From Salinarchaeum laminariae (GTDB lineage Archaea; Halobacteriota; Halobacteria; Halobacteriales; Salinarchaeaceae), in contig NZ_CP096270.1 in NCBI RefSeq assembly GCF_023204835.1, positions 3,105,528-3,169,527 on the forward strand: a stretch of DNA of 64,000 nucleotides, in the 5' to 3' direction. The position numbers were made by a program, and so were the translations under genes. Below, piece by piece: positions 21,404 to 29,978 of the stretch (the stretch's first letter is position 1; the number at the start of each line of letters is the position of its first letter). The notes beneath the pieces are model-generated. The model was not told the origin of the DNA. It made no database searches and saw only the letters and a list, made by a program, of their open reading frames with translations.

Positions 21404-23305
21404 ATGACGTCTCCCGAGGACTCGCTGGCCGACGCGGGCCCACTGGACTACGACGATCTGGGGCTCGTCGCCGGGCTCGAGATCCACCAGCAACTCGACA
21501 CCGCGACGAAGCTCTTCTGTTCGTGTCCGACCGAACTGCGCGAACCAGAGACATCGAGCCGGCGCTTCACCCGGTATCTCCACCCCACCAAGAGCGAACT
21601 GGGCGAGATCGACGAGGCCGCGCTCGAGGAGAGCGTCGTCGATCGCGAGTTCGAGTATCTCGCATTCGACTCGACCTGTCTCGTCGAGGAGGACGACGAG
21701 CCACCCCAGGAGCTCGACGCCGAAGCGCTCGACGTGACGATGGAGATCGCCGCGCTGCTGGACATGACCGTCGTCGACCAGCTCCACGTCATGCGGAAGA
21801 TCGTCGTCGACGGCTCGAACACGACCGGGTTCCAGCGGACGTCGAAGGTCGCCGACGGCGGAGAGATCTCGACCGACGAAGGCCCCGTCGGTATCGAGGA
21901 CCTCATGCTCGAAGAGGAGAGTGCCCAGCGCATCGAGGAGACCGAGGACGGCGTGCGCTTCGGACTGGATCGGCTCGGCATCCCGCTCGTCGAGATCGGC
22001 ACCCAGCCCGACATCCGCTCGCCCGAGCAGGCCCGCGACGCCGCCGAGCGCATCGGCATGCTGCTTCGCTCGACCGGGGCGGTCAAGCGCGGACTGGGAA
22101 CCATTCGCCAGGACGTCAACATCTCGATCGCCGATGGCGCGCGCGTCGAACTCAAAGGCGTCCAGAGCCTCGACGACATCGACGACATCGTGCGCAACGA
22201 GGTGCGCCGCCAGAAGCGCCTCGTCGAGATCAAAGCGGAACTTCAGGACCGCAACGCGAGCGTCGGCGATCCCCAGAACGTGACGGAGGTCTTCGAGGGA
22301 ACGGAGAGCGGCGTCATTGCAGGCGCTCTCTCCGACGGCGGCGAAGTACACGGCGTCCGGCTCGCTGGATTCGACGGCCTCGTCGGTGCGGAGCTCCAGC
22401 CCGACCGTCGCCTCGGAACCGAGCTCTCCGACCACGCCAAGCGCCACGGCGCCGGCGGCATCTTCCACACCGACGAACTGCCGGCCTACGGCGTCACGGC
22501 CGAGGAGGTCGACGCGCTGCGCGATGCGGTCGGTGCGGACGCTGGCGACGCAGTCGCCATCGTCGCTGCCGACCCGGAGGTCGCCGAGCGGTCCATCGAG
22601 GCCGCGGCCGATCGCGCAGCGGTCGCGATCGAGGCGGTTCCGGAGGAGACCCGCGACGCACAGCAGGACTGCACCTCTCAGTACCTCCGGCCCCTCCCCG
22701 GTGCCGCCCGGATGTACCCCGAGACGGACGTGCCGCCGGTCGAGCCCGACCCCAGTGAGGTCGAGGTCCCCGAGCTGTTGACCGAGAAGGAAGCCCGCTA
22801 CGTCGAGTCCTACGGCCTCGGCGCCGGGCTCGCCGAGCAGGTCGCCTACGGCGAGCACATGCCCCTGTTCGAACGGCTCGTCGACGAGGACGGCGTCGAT
22901 CCGACGCTCGCCGCGGACACGCTCGCATCCCAGCTGACCGGGCTCCGACGGGACGACGTGCCCGTCGCGAATCTGACCGAGGACCATCTCCGAGATTCGA
23001 TCGTGCTGGTGGATTCCGGCGAGGTGCCCAACGAGGGACTGGAGGATCTCCTGACCGCGCTCGCTGAGAATCCCGCACTGTCGGCCGAGGAAGCAGTCGA
23101 GCAGGAGGACCTCGGCGGCGTCGCCGAGGAGGAGGTCCGCGAGGCCGTCGTCGAGGTCGTCGAACGCAACGGCGATCAGGTCGCGGAGGAGGGGATGGGC
23201 GCCTTCTCCGGTCTGATGGGCGAATGCATGGGCGCGCTTCGAGGGAAGGCAGACGGCGACACCGTGAGCGAGGTGCTGCGCGAAGAGATCCAGAAACGGG
23301 CCTAG
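21404..23305 (+). CDS. gatE: Glutamyl-tRNA(Gln) amidotransferase subunit E
   Basis: A 633-residue archaeal-specific subunit that, with GatD, converts Glu-tRNA(Gln) to Gln-tRNA(Gln). It has the GatB/E catalytic cradle with GLEIHQQLDTATKLFC (~25-40), SNTTGFQRT, GLDRLGIPLVEIGT and TIRQDVNISI. An AspRS-like GAD insert (~285-420) distinguishes GatE from GatB, and a YqeY-like tail closes the protein. Subunit D is not in the window. A TATA-like TTTTTTACC ~26-34 bp upstream of ATG 21404 supports a leaderless start; an ATG three codons earlier is less likely. Confidence 0.96.
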   Translation: MTSPEDSLADAGPLDYDDLGLVAGLEIHQQLDTATKLFCSCPTELREPETSSRRFTRYLHPTKSELGEIDEAALEESVVDREFEYLAFDSTCLVEEDDEPPQELDAEALDVTMEIAALLDMTVVDQLHVMRKIVVDGSNTTGFQRTSKVADGGEISTDEGPVGIEDLMLEEESAQRIEETEDGVRFGLDRLGIPLVEIGTQPDIRSPEQARDAAERIGMLLRSTGAVKRGLGTIRQDVNISIADGARVELKGVQSLDDIDDIVRNEVRRQKRLVEIKAELQDRNASVGDPQNVTEVFEGTESGVIAGALSDGGEVHGVRLAGFDGLVGAELQPDRRLGTELSDHAKRHGAGGIFHTDELPAYGVTAEEVDALRDAVGADAGDAVAIVAADPEVAERSIEAAADRAAVAIEAVPEETRDAQQDCTSQYLRPLPGAARMYPETDVPPVEPDPSEVEVPELLTEKEARYVESYGLGAGLAEQVAYGEHMPLFERLVDEDGVDPTLAADTLASQLTGLRRDDVPVANLTEDHLRDSIVLVDSGEVPNEGLEDLLTALAENPALSAEEAVEQEDLGGVAEEEVREAVVEVVERNGDQVAEEGMGAFSGLMGECMGALRGKADGDTVSEVLREEIQKRA

Positions 23306-23330
23306 AAAAATCTATTCGCGGTCGATGTAG

Positions 23331-23468
23331 CCGCTTTGAGACTGCCTCCGAAAGCCCCCGATCGCTCGAGGGCTGCGGCTCGCTGCGCGCTTCCTTCGCT
23401 CGTGGAACTCACTCAGTCCAGTGCTGACGTCGCCTCGCACCGTCGAGCCATCGGCCCCTTTCGATGAC
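23331..23468 (-). repeat. Dispersed hairpin repeat, copy C (minus strand)
   Basis: Reverse-strand copy of the element at 17250 and 56251. On the minus strand it reads GAAAGGGGCC ... AGCACTGGACTGAG ... GCGAAGGAAGCGCGC ... GGGGGCTTTC ... AAAGCGG. Its arms, 23359-23372 and 23440-23453, pair at 12 of 14 positions although their sequence differs from copies A and B. It begins 25 bp after the gatE stop. Confidence 0.75.
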
Positions 23469-23702
23469 CACCCAAACAGCCTCACTCCTCCCCAGCCTTC
23501 TGCGCTCCTCACGTCGCTTCGCTCGTTCCGGTGCTCGGCCCTCGCGCGGAGTCGGCGAGTGGCCGCTCACCCGCGAGGAGGTTCGCGGCCATCGCACCGC
23601 ACGCGCCGGAGGGCCCAACCGAGGGTACGCGAACTGTCGGAGCAAGGACGGGCGCGACTTCAGTCGGGGGCTCCGGGAGCATTGGCGGCCGGAGATCAGG
23701 CG
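23469..23702. other. Intergenic sequence between repeat C and the TrmJ-like gene
   Basis: About 230 bp without a supportable gene. The stretch around 23500-23580 has runs such as GTCGCTTCGCTCGTTCCGGTGCTCGG that loosely echo the hairpin repeat and may be a decayed copy. No tRNA or terminator was identified. Confidence 0.4.
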
Positions 23703-24485
23703 CTATTCTTCCGTCGCTTCCTCGGGCGGATCGGCGAACTGCGCGCCGCGGCGGAAAATGCCGGTCAGCGTACTGGCTTCCCGATTCGTCGGATGTGCAC
23801 GGCTGATCAGCCGCCGGAACATCCGGGCAGCCTTCGGGCGCTTCTCCTCGGGATGGCCGTTGGATTCCAGAAAGGCCTCGAAATGATCGTAGAGGAGTTC
23901 GATCTCGGGCTCGCGCGCGCGATCGTGATCGGGATCGGGAAGCTGCGTGTCGTCCATCGCCAGCTCCCGGAGCTCGTACAGCGAGATGGTCGCGGCCTGC
24001 CCGAGATTGAGCACGGGATACTCCGCGCTGGCGGGGATCGAGCAGATCCGGTCGATGCGGGCGAGTTCCTCGTTCGTTAGCCCGTTGTCCTCCCGCCCGA
24101 AGACGAAGCAGACCGGAGCGTCGACGTCGGCGAGTTCGTCGGACAGCTCGACGGGCGTCGCGAACGGGTAGCGGACGTGGCTCGTCGCGTTCTCGTTCGT
24201 GGTCGCGGTGAAGCCGACCGTGTAGTAGGACTCGACGAGATCGTCGAAACTGGGGCGCTCGTGGTCGGGCAAGATGTCGTCTCGGGCCTGGCCGGCGAAG
24301 CCGTAGGCCTCACCGGCGGAATCGAGCTCCGGTGCGTCGATCAGGAGGAGCTCCTCGAAGCCGAAGTTCTTCATCGCCCGCGCGATGGTGCCGACGTTCC
24401 CCGGCGTCTGCGGATCGACGACGGCGACGGCGGGCGAGTCCCTGGCGACGCCGTCGGAGGGTTCGCTGGGCGCGTCCTCGGCCAT
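23703..24485 (-). CDS. trmJ: TrmJ-like tRNA 2'-O-methyltransferase (SPOUT family)
   Basis: A 260-residue SPOUT-fold RNA methyltransferase. The N-terminus gives AVAVVDPQTPGNVGTIARAMKNFGF, the TrmJ/TrmH motif 1. The knot follows with VCFVFGREDNGLTNEEL (~125-140) and VLNLGQAATISLYEL (~153-168), motifs 2 and 3. TrmJ methylates the ribose of nucleotide 32 in tRNA; the assignment rests on best likeness within the family. The C-terminal ~85 residues are a helical extension. It starts 2 bp after the next minus-strand gene ends, so the two are an operon. Confidence 0.87.
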   Translation of the reverse strand: MAEDAPSEPSDGVARDSPAVAVVDPQTPGNVGTIARAMKNFGFEELLLIDAPELDSAGEAYGFAGQARDDILPDHERPSFDDLVESYYTVGFTATTNENATSHVRYPFATPVELSDELADVDAPVCFVFGREDNGLTNEELARIDRICSIPASAEYPVLNLGQAATISLYELRELAMDDTQLPDPDHDRAREPEIELLYDHFEAFLESNGHPEEKRPKAARMFRRLISRAHPTNREASTLTGIFRRGAQFADPPEEATEE

Positions 24486-24487
24486 GA

Positions 24488-25009
24488 CTACTTCGTGGGG
24501 TAGTCCTGACCGAGGTCGACGTCGCGGACGTCGGTGCGTTCGGAGACCTCCCACTGCTCGGCGCGCTCTTCGGGACTCGGGACGGAGGGGTTCGGCACGT
24601 CGAGGGGATCGGTGTCGACGTGCTCGATGCCGTCGAAGGCCTCGGGTGCACGGTTCCCGTCCTCGAACCACTCGTAGAACTCGTCCTGGAACGCCTCGGT
24701 GCCCCGGTACTCCTTGCCGCCGGCCTCGCGATACCAGTACACGAGGTCGCGCTCGTGCTCGGGACAGACGATGACTTCCGCGGCAAGTTCGCCGTAGACC
24801 GCCTCGGCGACGTTGCACTCCGCGATGTTGTCGTCACCCTCGACCAGCCAGCAGGCGTCGCAGGGGGACGCCACCAGCTCGGCGAGGCGAACGACGCGCT
24901 CGCGCACGTCGTCGTCCATCTCATCGAGTGAAAGAAACTCGCCGTCCTCGTCGAAGACGGCGTCCTCGTCGAAGCGCCAGCCCCGGAGTCCCACACTCAC
25001 CTTTGCCAT
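24488..25009 (-). CDS. Conserved haloarchaeal protein with Cys/His pair
   Basis: A 173-residue acidic protein starting MAKVSVGLRGWRFDEDAVFDEDGEF. Paired residues PCDACWL (~52-58), ECNVAEAVYGE and VCPEHERDLVYWYREAGG (~83-100) suggest a bound metal. No family name is assigned. It is the upstream gene of an operon with the TrmJ-like gene (2-bp gap), which hints at a link to RNA modification but does not prove it. The ATG is chosen by likeness to other haloarchaeal proteins; an upstream frame extension is unconvincing. Confidence 0.75.
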   Translation of the reverse strand: MAKVSVGLRGWRFDEDAVFDEDGEFLSLDEMDDDVRERVVRLAELVASPCDACWLVEGDDNIAECNVAEAVYGELAAEVIVCPEHERDLVYWYREAGGKEYRGTEAFQDEFYEWFEDGNRAPEAFDGIEHVDTDPLDVPNPSVPSPEERAEQWEVSERTDVRDVDLGQDYPTK

Positions 25010-25170
25010 GGCTGCAGATAGCTGCCGCGGGCGTATAGCGTCTGCGAAGGCGAGTGGCAGCAAGTCGGTGCCTTTCGTCGTCACCACCGGTGGTAGCCAA
25101 TCTGGAGATGTACCACTGGAGATGGTGCCGGAATCGGGCTCCATTAAAGCCCGGCCGCCCACGCTCGGGT

Positions 25171-26376
25171 ATGCGAAGCGTCGACGCCGCGGGGCTGGGA
25201 ATCGGCGGGGACTATCCGCCCCGAATCATGGGCGTGTTGAACGTCAGCGAGGAATCGCCCTACGACCCCAGCGTCTTCGACGATCCCGGCGAGGCAGCCC
25301 AGTACGTCGACGAGGAACTAATCGGAGAGGGCGCCGACGTCGTCGACGTCGGGCTCGAGAGCGCGAACAAACGGTACGACGTCCTCACCGCCGAGGAGGA
25401 ACTCGACCGGCTCGACACTGCCGTCGAGGCGATGCACTCGACCAGCGGCGACGCGATCTTCTCGATCGAGACGCGCTACGCCGACGTCGCCGAGGCGGCG
25501 ATCGAGCGTGGCTTCGACGTGATCAACGACATCTGCGGGTTCGCCGATCCGGCGATGCCGGAGATCGCAGAGGAGTACGACGTCGCGGTCGCGAAGATGG
25601 CGAGCCCGCCGGATATCGAACGGCCCGGCGCGATCGACGACACCGACTGGTCCGAGCGGAAATCCACCGACTGGTTCGAGTCCTCCGACTACGTCGACCG
25701 CGTCTACGAGGCGCTCACACAGAACGGGCTCACCGACAAGACGATCGTGGATCCGGCCTTCGGCGGCTGGAGCGAGCGGAAAACCCTGCGACACGACCGG
25801 GAGACGTTCCGGCGCCTTCGAGAGTTTCGAGCGCTGGGCCAGCCGATCCTCGTCTCGATCAACCGGAAGAACTTCCTCCGGGCGATTGCCGGCCGTTCGA
25901 CCGAGGAGGCGCTGCCAGTGAGCCTCGCGGCGACTGCGATGGCGATCGAGCGGGGAGCCGACGTGATCCGCACCCACGACGTCGCCGAGACGCGCGACGC
26001 TGCGCTGATCGCAGACGAGTTCGACGAGCCGGCTGCTGGCCGAGTCGTCGAGGACGACCTCACCGTCGAGTACGTCGACGTCCGGACGCGCCGCGAAGCA
26101 ACTCGCCACGTCGAGGCGGCCGGCGGGGACGCGGACCTCGCTAGCGCCGCCGTTTCGGACCTGCTGGCGATCGACGGGCTCGATCCCACGAGCCGAGAAC
26201 GGCTCCGCGAGCACGCGGAGGCGGTAGGTGCCGTCGTGACCGGCGATCGTCGGACGCTCGTCATCGGAACACGACAAGTAATGGTTACTTTATCGGGAGA
26301 ACTCGATGCAAGCGGCGAGTTTGAACGTCTTTCATCGGCGATACAGTCCCTCCCTACCCTAAGAGAAAACTTATGA
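25171..26376 (+). CDS. folP: Dihydropteroate synthase-like protein
   Basis: A 401-residue TIM-barrel protein that in this family joins p-aminobenzoate to the pterin pyrophosphate in folate synthesis. The start contains PPRIMGVLNVSEESPYDPSVFDD, a variant of the DHPS pterin-binding loop, followed by GADVVDVGLESANKRYDV and FDVINDICGFADPAMPEIA. A C-terminal extension of ~100 residues exceeds bacterial DHPS length. The adjacent mptE gene makes the preceding pterin pyrophosphate, which supports the role. A TATA-like CATTAAAG ~26 bp before ATG 25171 supports that start. The altered loop means activity is likely, not certain. Confidence 0.83.
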   Translation: MRSVDAAGLGIGGDYPPRIMGVLNVSEESPYDPSVFDDPGEAAQYVDEELIGEGADVVDVGLESANKRYDVLTAEEELDRLDTAVEAMHSTSGDAIFSIETRYADVAEAAIERGFDVINDICGFADPAMPEIAEEYDVAVAKMASPPDIERPGAIDDTDWSERKSTDWFESSDYVDRVYEALTQNGLTDKTIVDPAFGGWSERKTLRHDRETFRRLREFRALGQPILVSINRKNFLRAIAGRSTEEALPVSLAATAMAIERGADVIRTHDVAETRDAALIADEFDEPAAGRVVEDDLTVEYVDVRTRREATRHVEAAGGDADLASAAVSDLLAIDGLDPTSRERLREHAEAVGAVVTGDRRTLVIGTRQVMVTLSGELDASGEFERLSSAIQSLPTLRENL

Positions 26377-26533
26377 TGGATGCCATGCAACGCTCGGATG
26401 CACGCCGGGAGGGCGCTCGGGTAGGGGTACACGATCGCCATTCCGGCCCGCGACAGCGGTTTCCTGCGAGAGCCACACCTCGGAGTGGCGACGCTCGACA
26501 GCCTTCCGAGCCTGCACCCGTGGTGAGCTAGCG
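26377..26533. other. folP-mptE spacer with promoter-like box and possible leader
   Basis: A 157-bp gap between two linked folate genes. AAAACTTATGA (26366-26376, over the folP stop) is promoter-like, and GC-rich sequence with short pairings follows, for example GCCAC with GTGGC near 26475-26495. If transcription starts near 26400, mptE would have an unusually long leader. No known riboswitch was recognised. Confidence 0.35.
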
Positions 26534-27220
26534 ATGGAGTTCCAGGAGTGGGAGCCATTCTACAAGGCGATCCTCGCGGATTTTGGCTTCGATCGAACTG
26601 CGGATGAGAGGGCTGGCGACTGGCTCGCCGACCACGTCGACGCCGTCGAACTCGAGGCGATCGGGATCGCTCCAGACAGCACGGTCGCGATCGCCGGTGC
26701 AGCACCGTCGCTCGACGCCGACCGACCGGTCGCCAGCGACGCCGACGCGGTCGTCGCTGCGTCCGACGCTGGCGTTCGTCTCGCAAGCGAGGGTATCGTA
26801 CCAGACCTGATCGTCACCGACCTCGACGGCGACCCGGAGGGCACCCTCGCCCTCGCAGAGCAGGGCGTCCACGTCGCCGTCCACGCCCACGGGGACAATC
26901 GGGAGCTGCTGGAGGCGTACGTTCCTCAGTTCCCGCGACCGACGCTCCTCGGAACCACGCAGGCCGCACCCGTCGGCCCGCTCCACAACCACGGCGGGTT
27001 CACGGACGGCGACCGCGCAGCCTTCCTCGCCGACGCGATCGGGGCCGAGCGACTCACATTCCTGGGGTGGGATTTCGGGAGGGCCTCCGGCCCGAAAGCC
27101 CGGAAGCTCGCGTGGGCGGCTCGGCTGCTTCACTGGCTCGAACGACGCCGTTCAGAGCGCTTCGACGTTCTCGACGGTCGCCGCGAACTGCTCGATCTAT
27201 CCGGGTTCCCCGACCCGTGA
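26534..27220 (+). CDS. mptE: 6-hydroxymethyl-7,8-dihydropterin pyrophosphokinase, archaeal type (MptE)
   Basis: A 228-residue DUF115-type enzyme that activates 6-hydroxymethyl-dihydropterin with ATP, replacing bacterial FolK. Visible signs are MEFQEWEPFYKAILADFGFDRTADERA, VAIAGAAPSLD, PDLIVTDLDGDPEGT (family core), HAHGDNRELL and FLGWDFGRASGPKARKLAWA. Length and motif order match. It sits directly downstream of the DHPS-like gene, giving two consecutive folate steps. Cytosolic. Confidence 0.92.
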   Translation: MEFQEWEPFYKAILADFGFDRTADERAGDWLADHVDAVELEAIGIAPDSTVAIAGAAPSLDADRPVASDADAVVAASDAGVRLASEGIVPDLIVTDLDGDPEGTLALAEQGVHVAVHAHGDNRELLEAYVPQFPRPTLLGTTQAAPVGPLHNHGGFTDGDRAAFLADAIGAERLTFLGWDFGRASGPKARKLAWAARLLHWLERRRSERFDVLDGRRELLDLSGFPDP

Positions 27221-27290
27221 GATCACCAGGCAGTGCCACCAGTTGACACGGCCCCAGAATCACTATCTGTCGCGACCGAGCAGTGCCGCT

Positions 27291-28349
27291 ATGCGCGAAT
27301 GGACGGTACCACCTGCGCTTGAACGGGGCGACCGCGTCGCGATCGTCGCGCCTGCGGCAGGCCACGCGTCCCGGTACCCCCACGTCTACGAGCTGGGACT
27401 CGAACGGCTGCGGACAGTCTTCGACCTCGAACCCGTCGAGTATCCGACCGCGACGAAGGACAGCGAGTATCTCGCGTCACACCCCGAAGAGCGCGCGGCG
27501 GACGTCATGGACGCATTTCGCGATCCGAAGATCCGCGGCGTCGTGACGACGATCGGAGGCTCCGACCAGCTACGCATTCTGGATCATCTCGATCCAACAG
27601 TGCTCAGATCGAACCCGACTCGCTTCTTTGGCATCAGCGAAAACACCAATCTCTCGCTCTATCTCTGGAACCAGGGGATCGTGTCGTTCTACGGCGGGAC
27701 CGTCATGACGACGCTCGCCATGCAGGGGTCGATGTGTGAGTACACCGTCACCCACCTCGAGAGAGCGTTTTTCGACGACGCCATCGGTGAGATCCAGCCA
27801 GCAGATGCGTTCACCGACGAGGATCTCGACTGGAACGATCCGGACACCCTCTCGCAGCGCCGAGCGTTCGAAGACGCCCTCGGCTGGCAGTGGGCCGGGA
27901 CTGACACCCGCGCTGAGGGGCGGGTCTGGGGCGGCTGCCTCGAGGTGCTCGAACCGTTTCTTGGGGCTGATCGGTTCGTGCCGGATCTCGTCGATCTCGA
28001 CGGATCCATCCTCCTGCTCGAGACGTCGGAGGAACTGCCGGCGGCCGAGGACGTCCGAATGGCGCTCCTGGCGATGGGAGAGCGAGGTATCCTCGATGCC
28101 GTCGACGGAGTCATCGTCGGACGAGCGAAGGCGAGATCCCCCAGCGTGTCGCGTGAGCGAGAGGAGCGACGTGCCTACCGCGAGCGACAGCGCGAAACGA
28201 TCGAAACGGTCGTCACGGAGTACAACCCAGACGTTCCGATCGTCTTCGACCTCGACGTTGGCCACACGGCACCGGAAGTGCCCGTACCGATCGGTGGTCG
28301 TGCGGTGCTCGATCCCGAGTCGGGATCGGTCGCCTTTCCGGAGAGCTAG
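27291..28349 (+). CDS. S66 family peptidase (LD-carboxypeptidase / MccF-like)
   Basis: A 352-residue serine peptidase-like protein. The opening RVAIVAPAAGHASRYP is the S66 N-terminal motif. TTIGGSDQLRILDHL and GISENTNLSLYLWNQG place the nucleophile Ser in the GxS position, though the usual following Asp is Glu. VWGGCLEVL...LLLETSEE and FDLDVGHTAPEVPVPIGG carry the expected Glu and His. S66 enzymes cut L,D-bonds in murein or detoxify microcin C-type peptide nucleotides. Haloarchaea have no murein, so an MccF-like role or another amide substrate is more likely. The ATG at 27291 begins at the motif. Confidence 0.85.
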   Translation: MREWTVPPALERGDRVAIVAPAAGHASRYPHVYELGLERLRTVFDLEPVEYPTATKDSEYLASHPEERAADVMDAFRDPKIRGVVTTIGGSDQLRILDHLDPTVLRSNPTRFFGISENTNLSLYLWNQGIVSFYGGTVMTTLAMQGSMCEYTVTHLERAFFDDAIGEIQPADAFTDEDLDWNDPDTLSQRRAFEDALGWQWAGTDTRAEGRVWGGCLEVLEPFLGADRFVPDLVDLDGSILLLETSEELPAAEDVRMALLAMGERGILDAVDGVIVGRAKARSPSVSREREERRAYRERQRETIETVVTEYNPDVPIVFDLDVGHTAPEVPVPIGGRAVLDPESGSVAFPES

Positions 28350-28571
28350 CAGGCGGACCATGCGACGATCCCGAACGGCGGCCCGCGCACCCGCCTCAAC
28401 CGATTCGGGAACGGTGTTACGCGATGGGGAAGGTCGCCGCGGTTTCCGACGTAAAGCTGTGGCTGGCTGGCAGATCGGTTCAGCCACCAGGTGAGTGCGG
28501 TGGTCGAGCATGGCGGCCGAACTCTCCGGCAGACGAGTCGGCCATCGAAAATACCGCCGGAACGTAACTTG

Positions 28572-29216
28572 CTACTCCAGCGAATCGTCCCTGACGAGCA
28601 CCGTCTCGCCAGCAGTCACGCTATCGCCCTTCTCGACGGCGAGATCGGCACGCTCCACGCCTGGCGGAAACAGGACGTCGACGCGGCTGCCGAAAGAGAT
28701 GTGTCCGATCCGCTCACCTCGGTCGAGATCGTCCGCCGGTTCCACGTAAGGGTGGATCCGGCGTGCGAATGCACCGGCGATCAGCGTCACGGTGAGAGGC
28801 CCAGCGTCGGTGTTCAGATCGACTACCACGCGCTCGTTACGGTCGGACTCCTTGGAGAAGGCGGGCTTGTGCGCGCCCGGCTGGTGGTCGACGTCCGTGA
28901 CGGTACCCGGAAGTGGCGACCGGTTCACGTGCACGTCGTGGACGTTCATGAACGTGCCAACGAGCAGGCGTGGCTCATTCACATCACCGTCGCCACGTGG
29001 TCCGTCCGACTCCTCGCGAATGACCGATACTGTTCCGTCGGCCGGTGCGATCACGCCGGATTCGGGCGTCGTTCGCTCGGGATCGCGGTGAAACCAGAGG
29101 GCACCGAGTCCGAGAAGCAGAAGGATGGCGGCCGGGACGGGGCCGATCAGGAGTGCCGGTGCGCTCATGGCGACGAGCACGGCGCCGTATCGGAGTCCCC
29201 CAGGCGCGATCTTCAT
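28572..29216 (-). CDS. asd: Archaetidylserine (phosphatidylserine) decarboxylase proenzyme
   Basis: A 214-residue membrane-associated enzyme that turns archaetidylserine into archaetidylethanolamine. A hydrophobic N-terminus (residues ~10-40) is followed by FHRDPERTTPESGVIAPADGTV, FMNVHDVHVNRSPLPG (conserved His) and GHISFGSRVDVLFP, in which autocleavage between Gly and Ser makes the pyruvoyl group. Short type-II PSD length fits. Haloarchaeal use of aminophospholipids varies, so the physiological product is inferred. Upstream on the same strand is the Nudix gene (67-bp gap). Confidence 0.9.
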   Translation of the reverse strand: MKIAPGGLRYGAVLVAMSAPALLIGPVPAAILLLLGLGALWFHRDPERTTPESGVIAPADGTVSVIREESDGPRGDGDVNEPRLLVGTFMNVHDVHVNRSPLPGTVTDVDHQPGAHKPAFSKESDRNERVVVDLNTDAGPLTVTLIAGAFARRIHPYVEPADDLDRGERIGHISFGSRVDVLFPPGVERADLAVEKGDSVTAGETVLVRDDSLE

Positions 29217-29283
29217 CGGAGGAGTGTACGCGAAGCCGCCCCAAACCGGTTGCGGGTCGGACGCTACTGAAACCGCGATCAGC

Positions 29284-29868
29284 CTACGCGATATCGCGCT
29301 CGGACCGCACCGGCGCTCGCCACTCGCTGGTCCGTTCGAGCAGGTCGACGAGAATCCGACCGGTTGCACCCCACACGGTGTAGCCGTCGACGTGGAAGTA
29401 GTGGACGACGACCTCGCCGTACGTCGGGTGATCGCGTCGCTCGTACTCGTAGTTCTCGGGGTCGGTCAGCGCGGCGACCGAAAGGACGGCGATCTCGGAG
29501 GCCTCGACGCCGTCGGGCGTGTACTCCCGATCCACGATCGTTCCGACGAAGGGCGTCACGGCGTACTCGGTGACGGTCCGAATGTCGTCGAGCCGACCGA
29601 TGACGCGCGCTTCCTCGGCCTCCAGCCCGATCTCCTCGTCGGCCTCCCGAAGCGCGGTCGCCTGGAGATCCGCGTCCGCTGGCTCTGCACCGCCACCCGG
29701 GAAGCTCATCTGCCCGGGATGCTCGCCGAGATCTTCTGATCGCTTGATGAACAGCAAAAAGTGGCCGTCGTCGCGCTCGATCACCGGCGCGAGAACGGCT
29801 GCGTCCCGCGGCTGATCCCCCACGAGGCGGGGGTCGCGTCCGATCACCGCGGACAGGTCCAGCCGCAT
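29284..29868 (-). CDS. Nudix hydrolase, CoA pyrophosphatase-like
   Basis: A 194-residue hydrolase. MSFPGGGAEPADADLQ opens a complete Nudix box that continues ATALREADEEIGL, with the metal-binding Glu residues present. The preceding FIKRSEDLGEHPGQMSFPGG is the UPF0035 signature of CoA-cleaving Nudix enzymes, which hydrolyse CoA to phosphopantetheine and 3',5'-ADP. Cytosolic. It is followed on the same strand by the decarboxylase gene, with no obvious functional link. Confidence 0.9.
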   Translation of the reverse strand: MRLDLSAVIGRDPRLVGDQPRDAAVLAPVIERDDGHFLLFIKRSEDLGEHPGQMSFPGGGAEPADADLQATALREADEEIGLEAEEARVIGRLDDIRTVTEYAVTPFVGTIVDREYTPDGVEASEIAVLSVAALTDPENYEYERRDHPTYGEVVVHYFHVDGYTVWGATGRILVDLLERTSEWRAPVRSERDIA

Positions 29869-29978
29869 GGAGAGCCGTATGCGAGCCAGGGTTTAGCGTT
29901 TGGCGTTCGGCACCGGCCGCGAGTCACAGCCAGGGAGGGTATCGAACAAGAGTGCCGATCACACCGCGCCCACACGAA

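Noticed and set aside
26377..26533. C/D-box RNA or tRNA in the folP-mptE gap
   Set aside because: An ATGATGG resembles a C box but no D box follows at suitable spacing, and no cloverleaf could be drawn.
28350..28571. Bidirectional terminator hairpin between the S66 and asd genes
   Set aside because: TCCCGAA/TTCGGGA (28369 and 28404) can pair, but the 28-nt loop and lack of a T tract make it weak.
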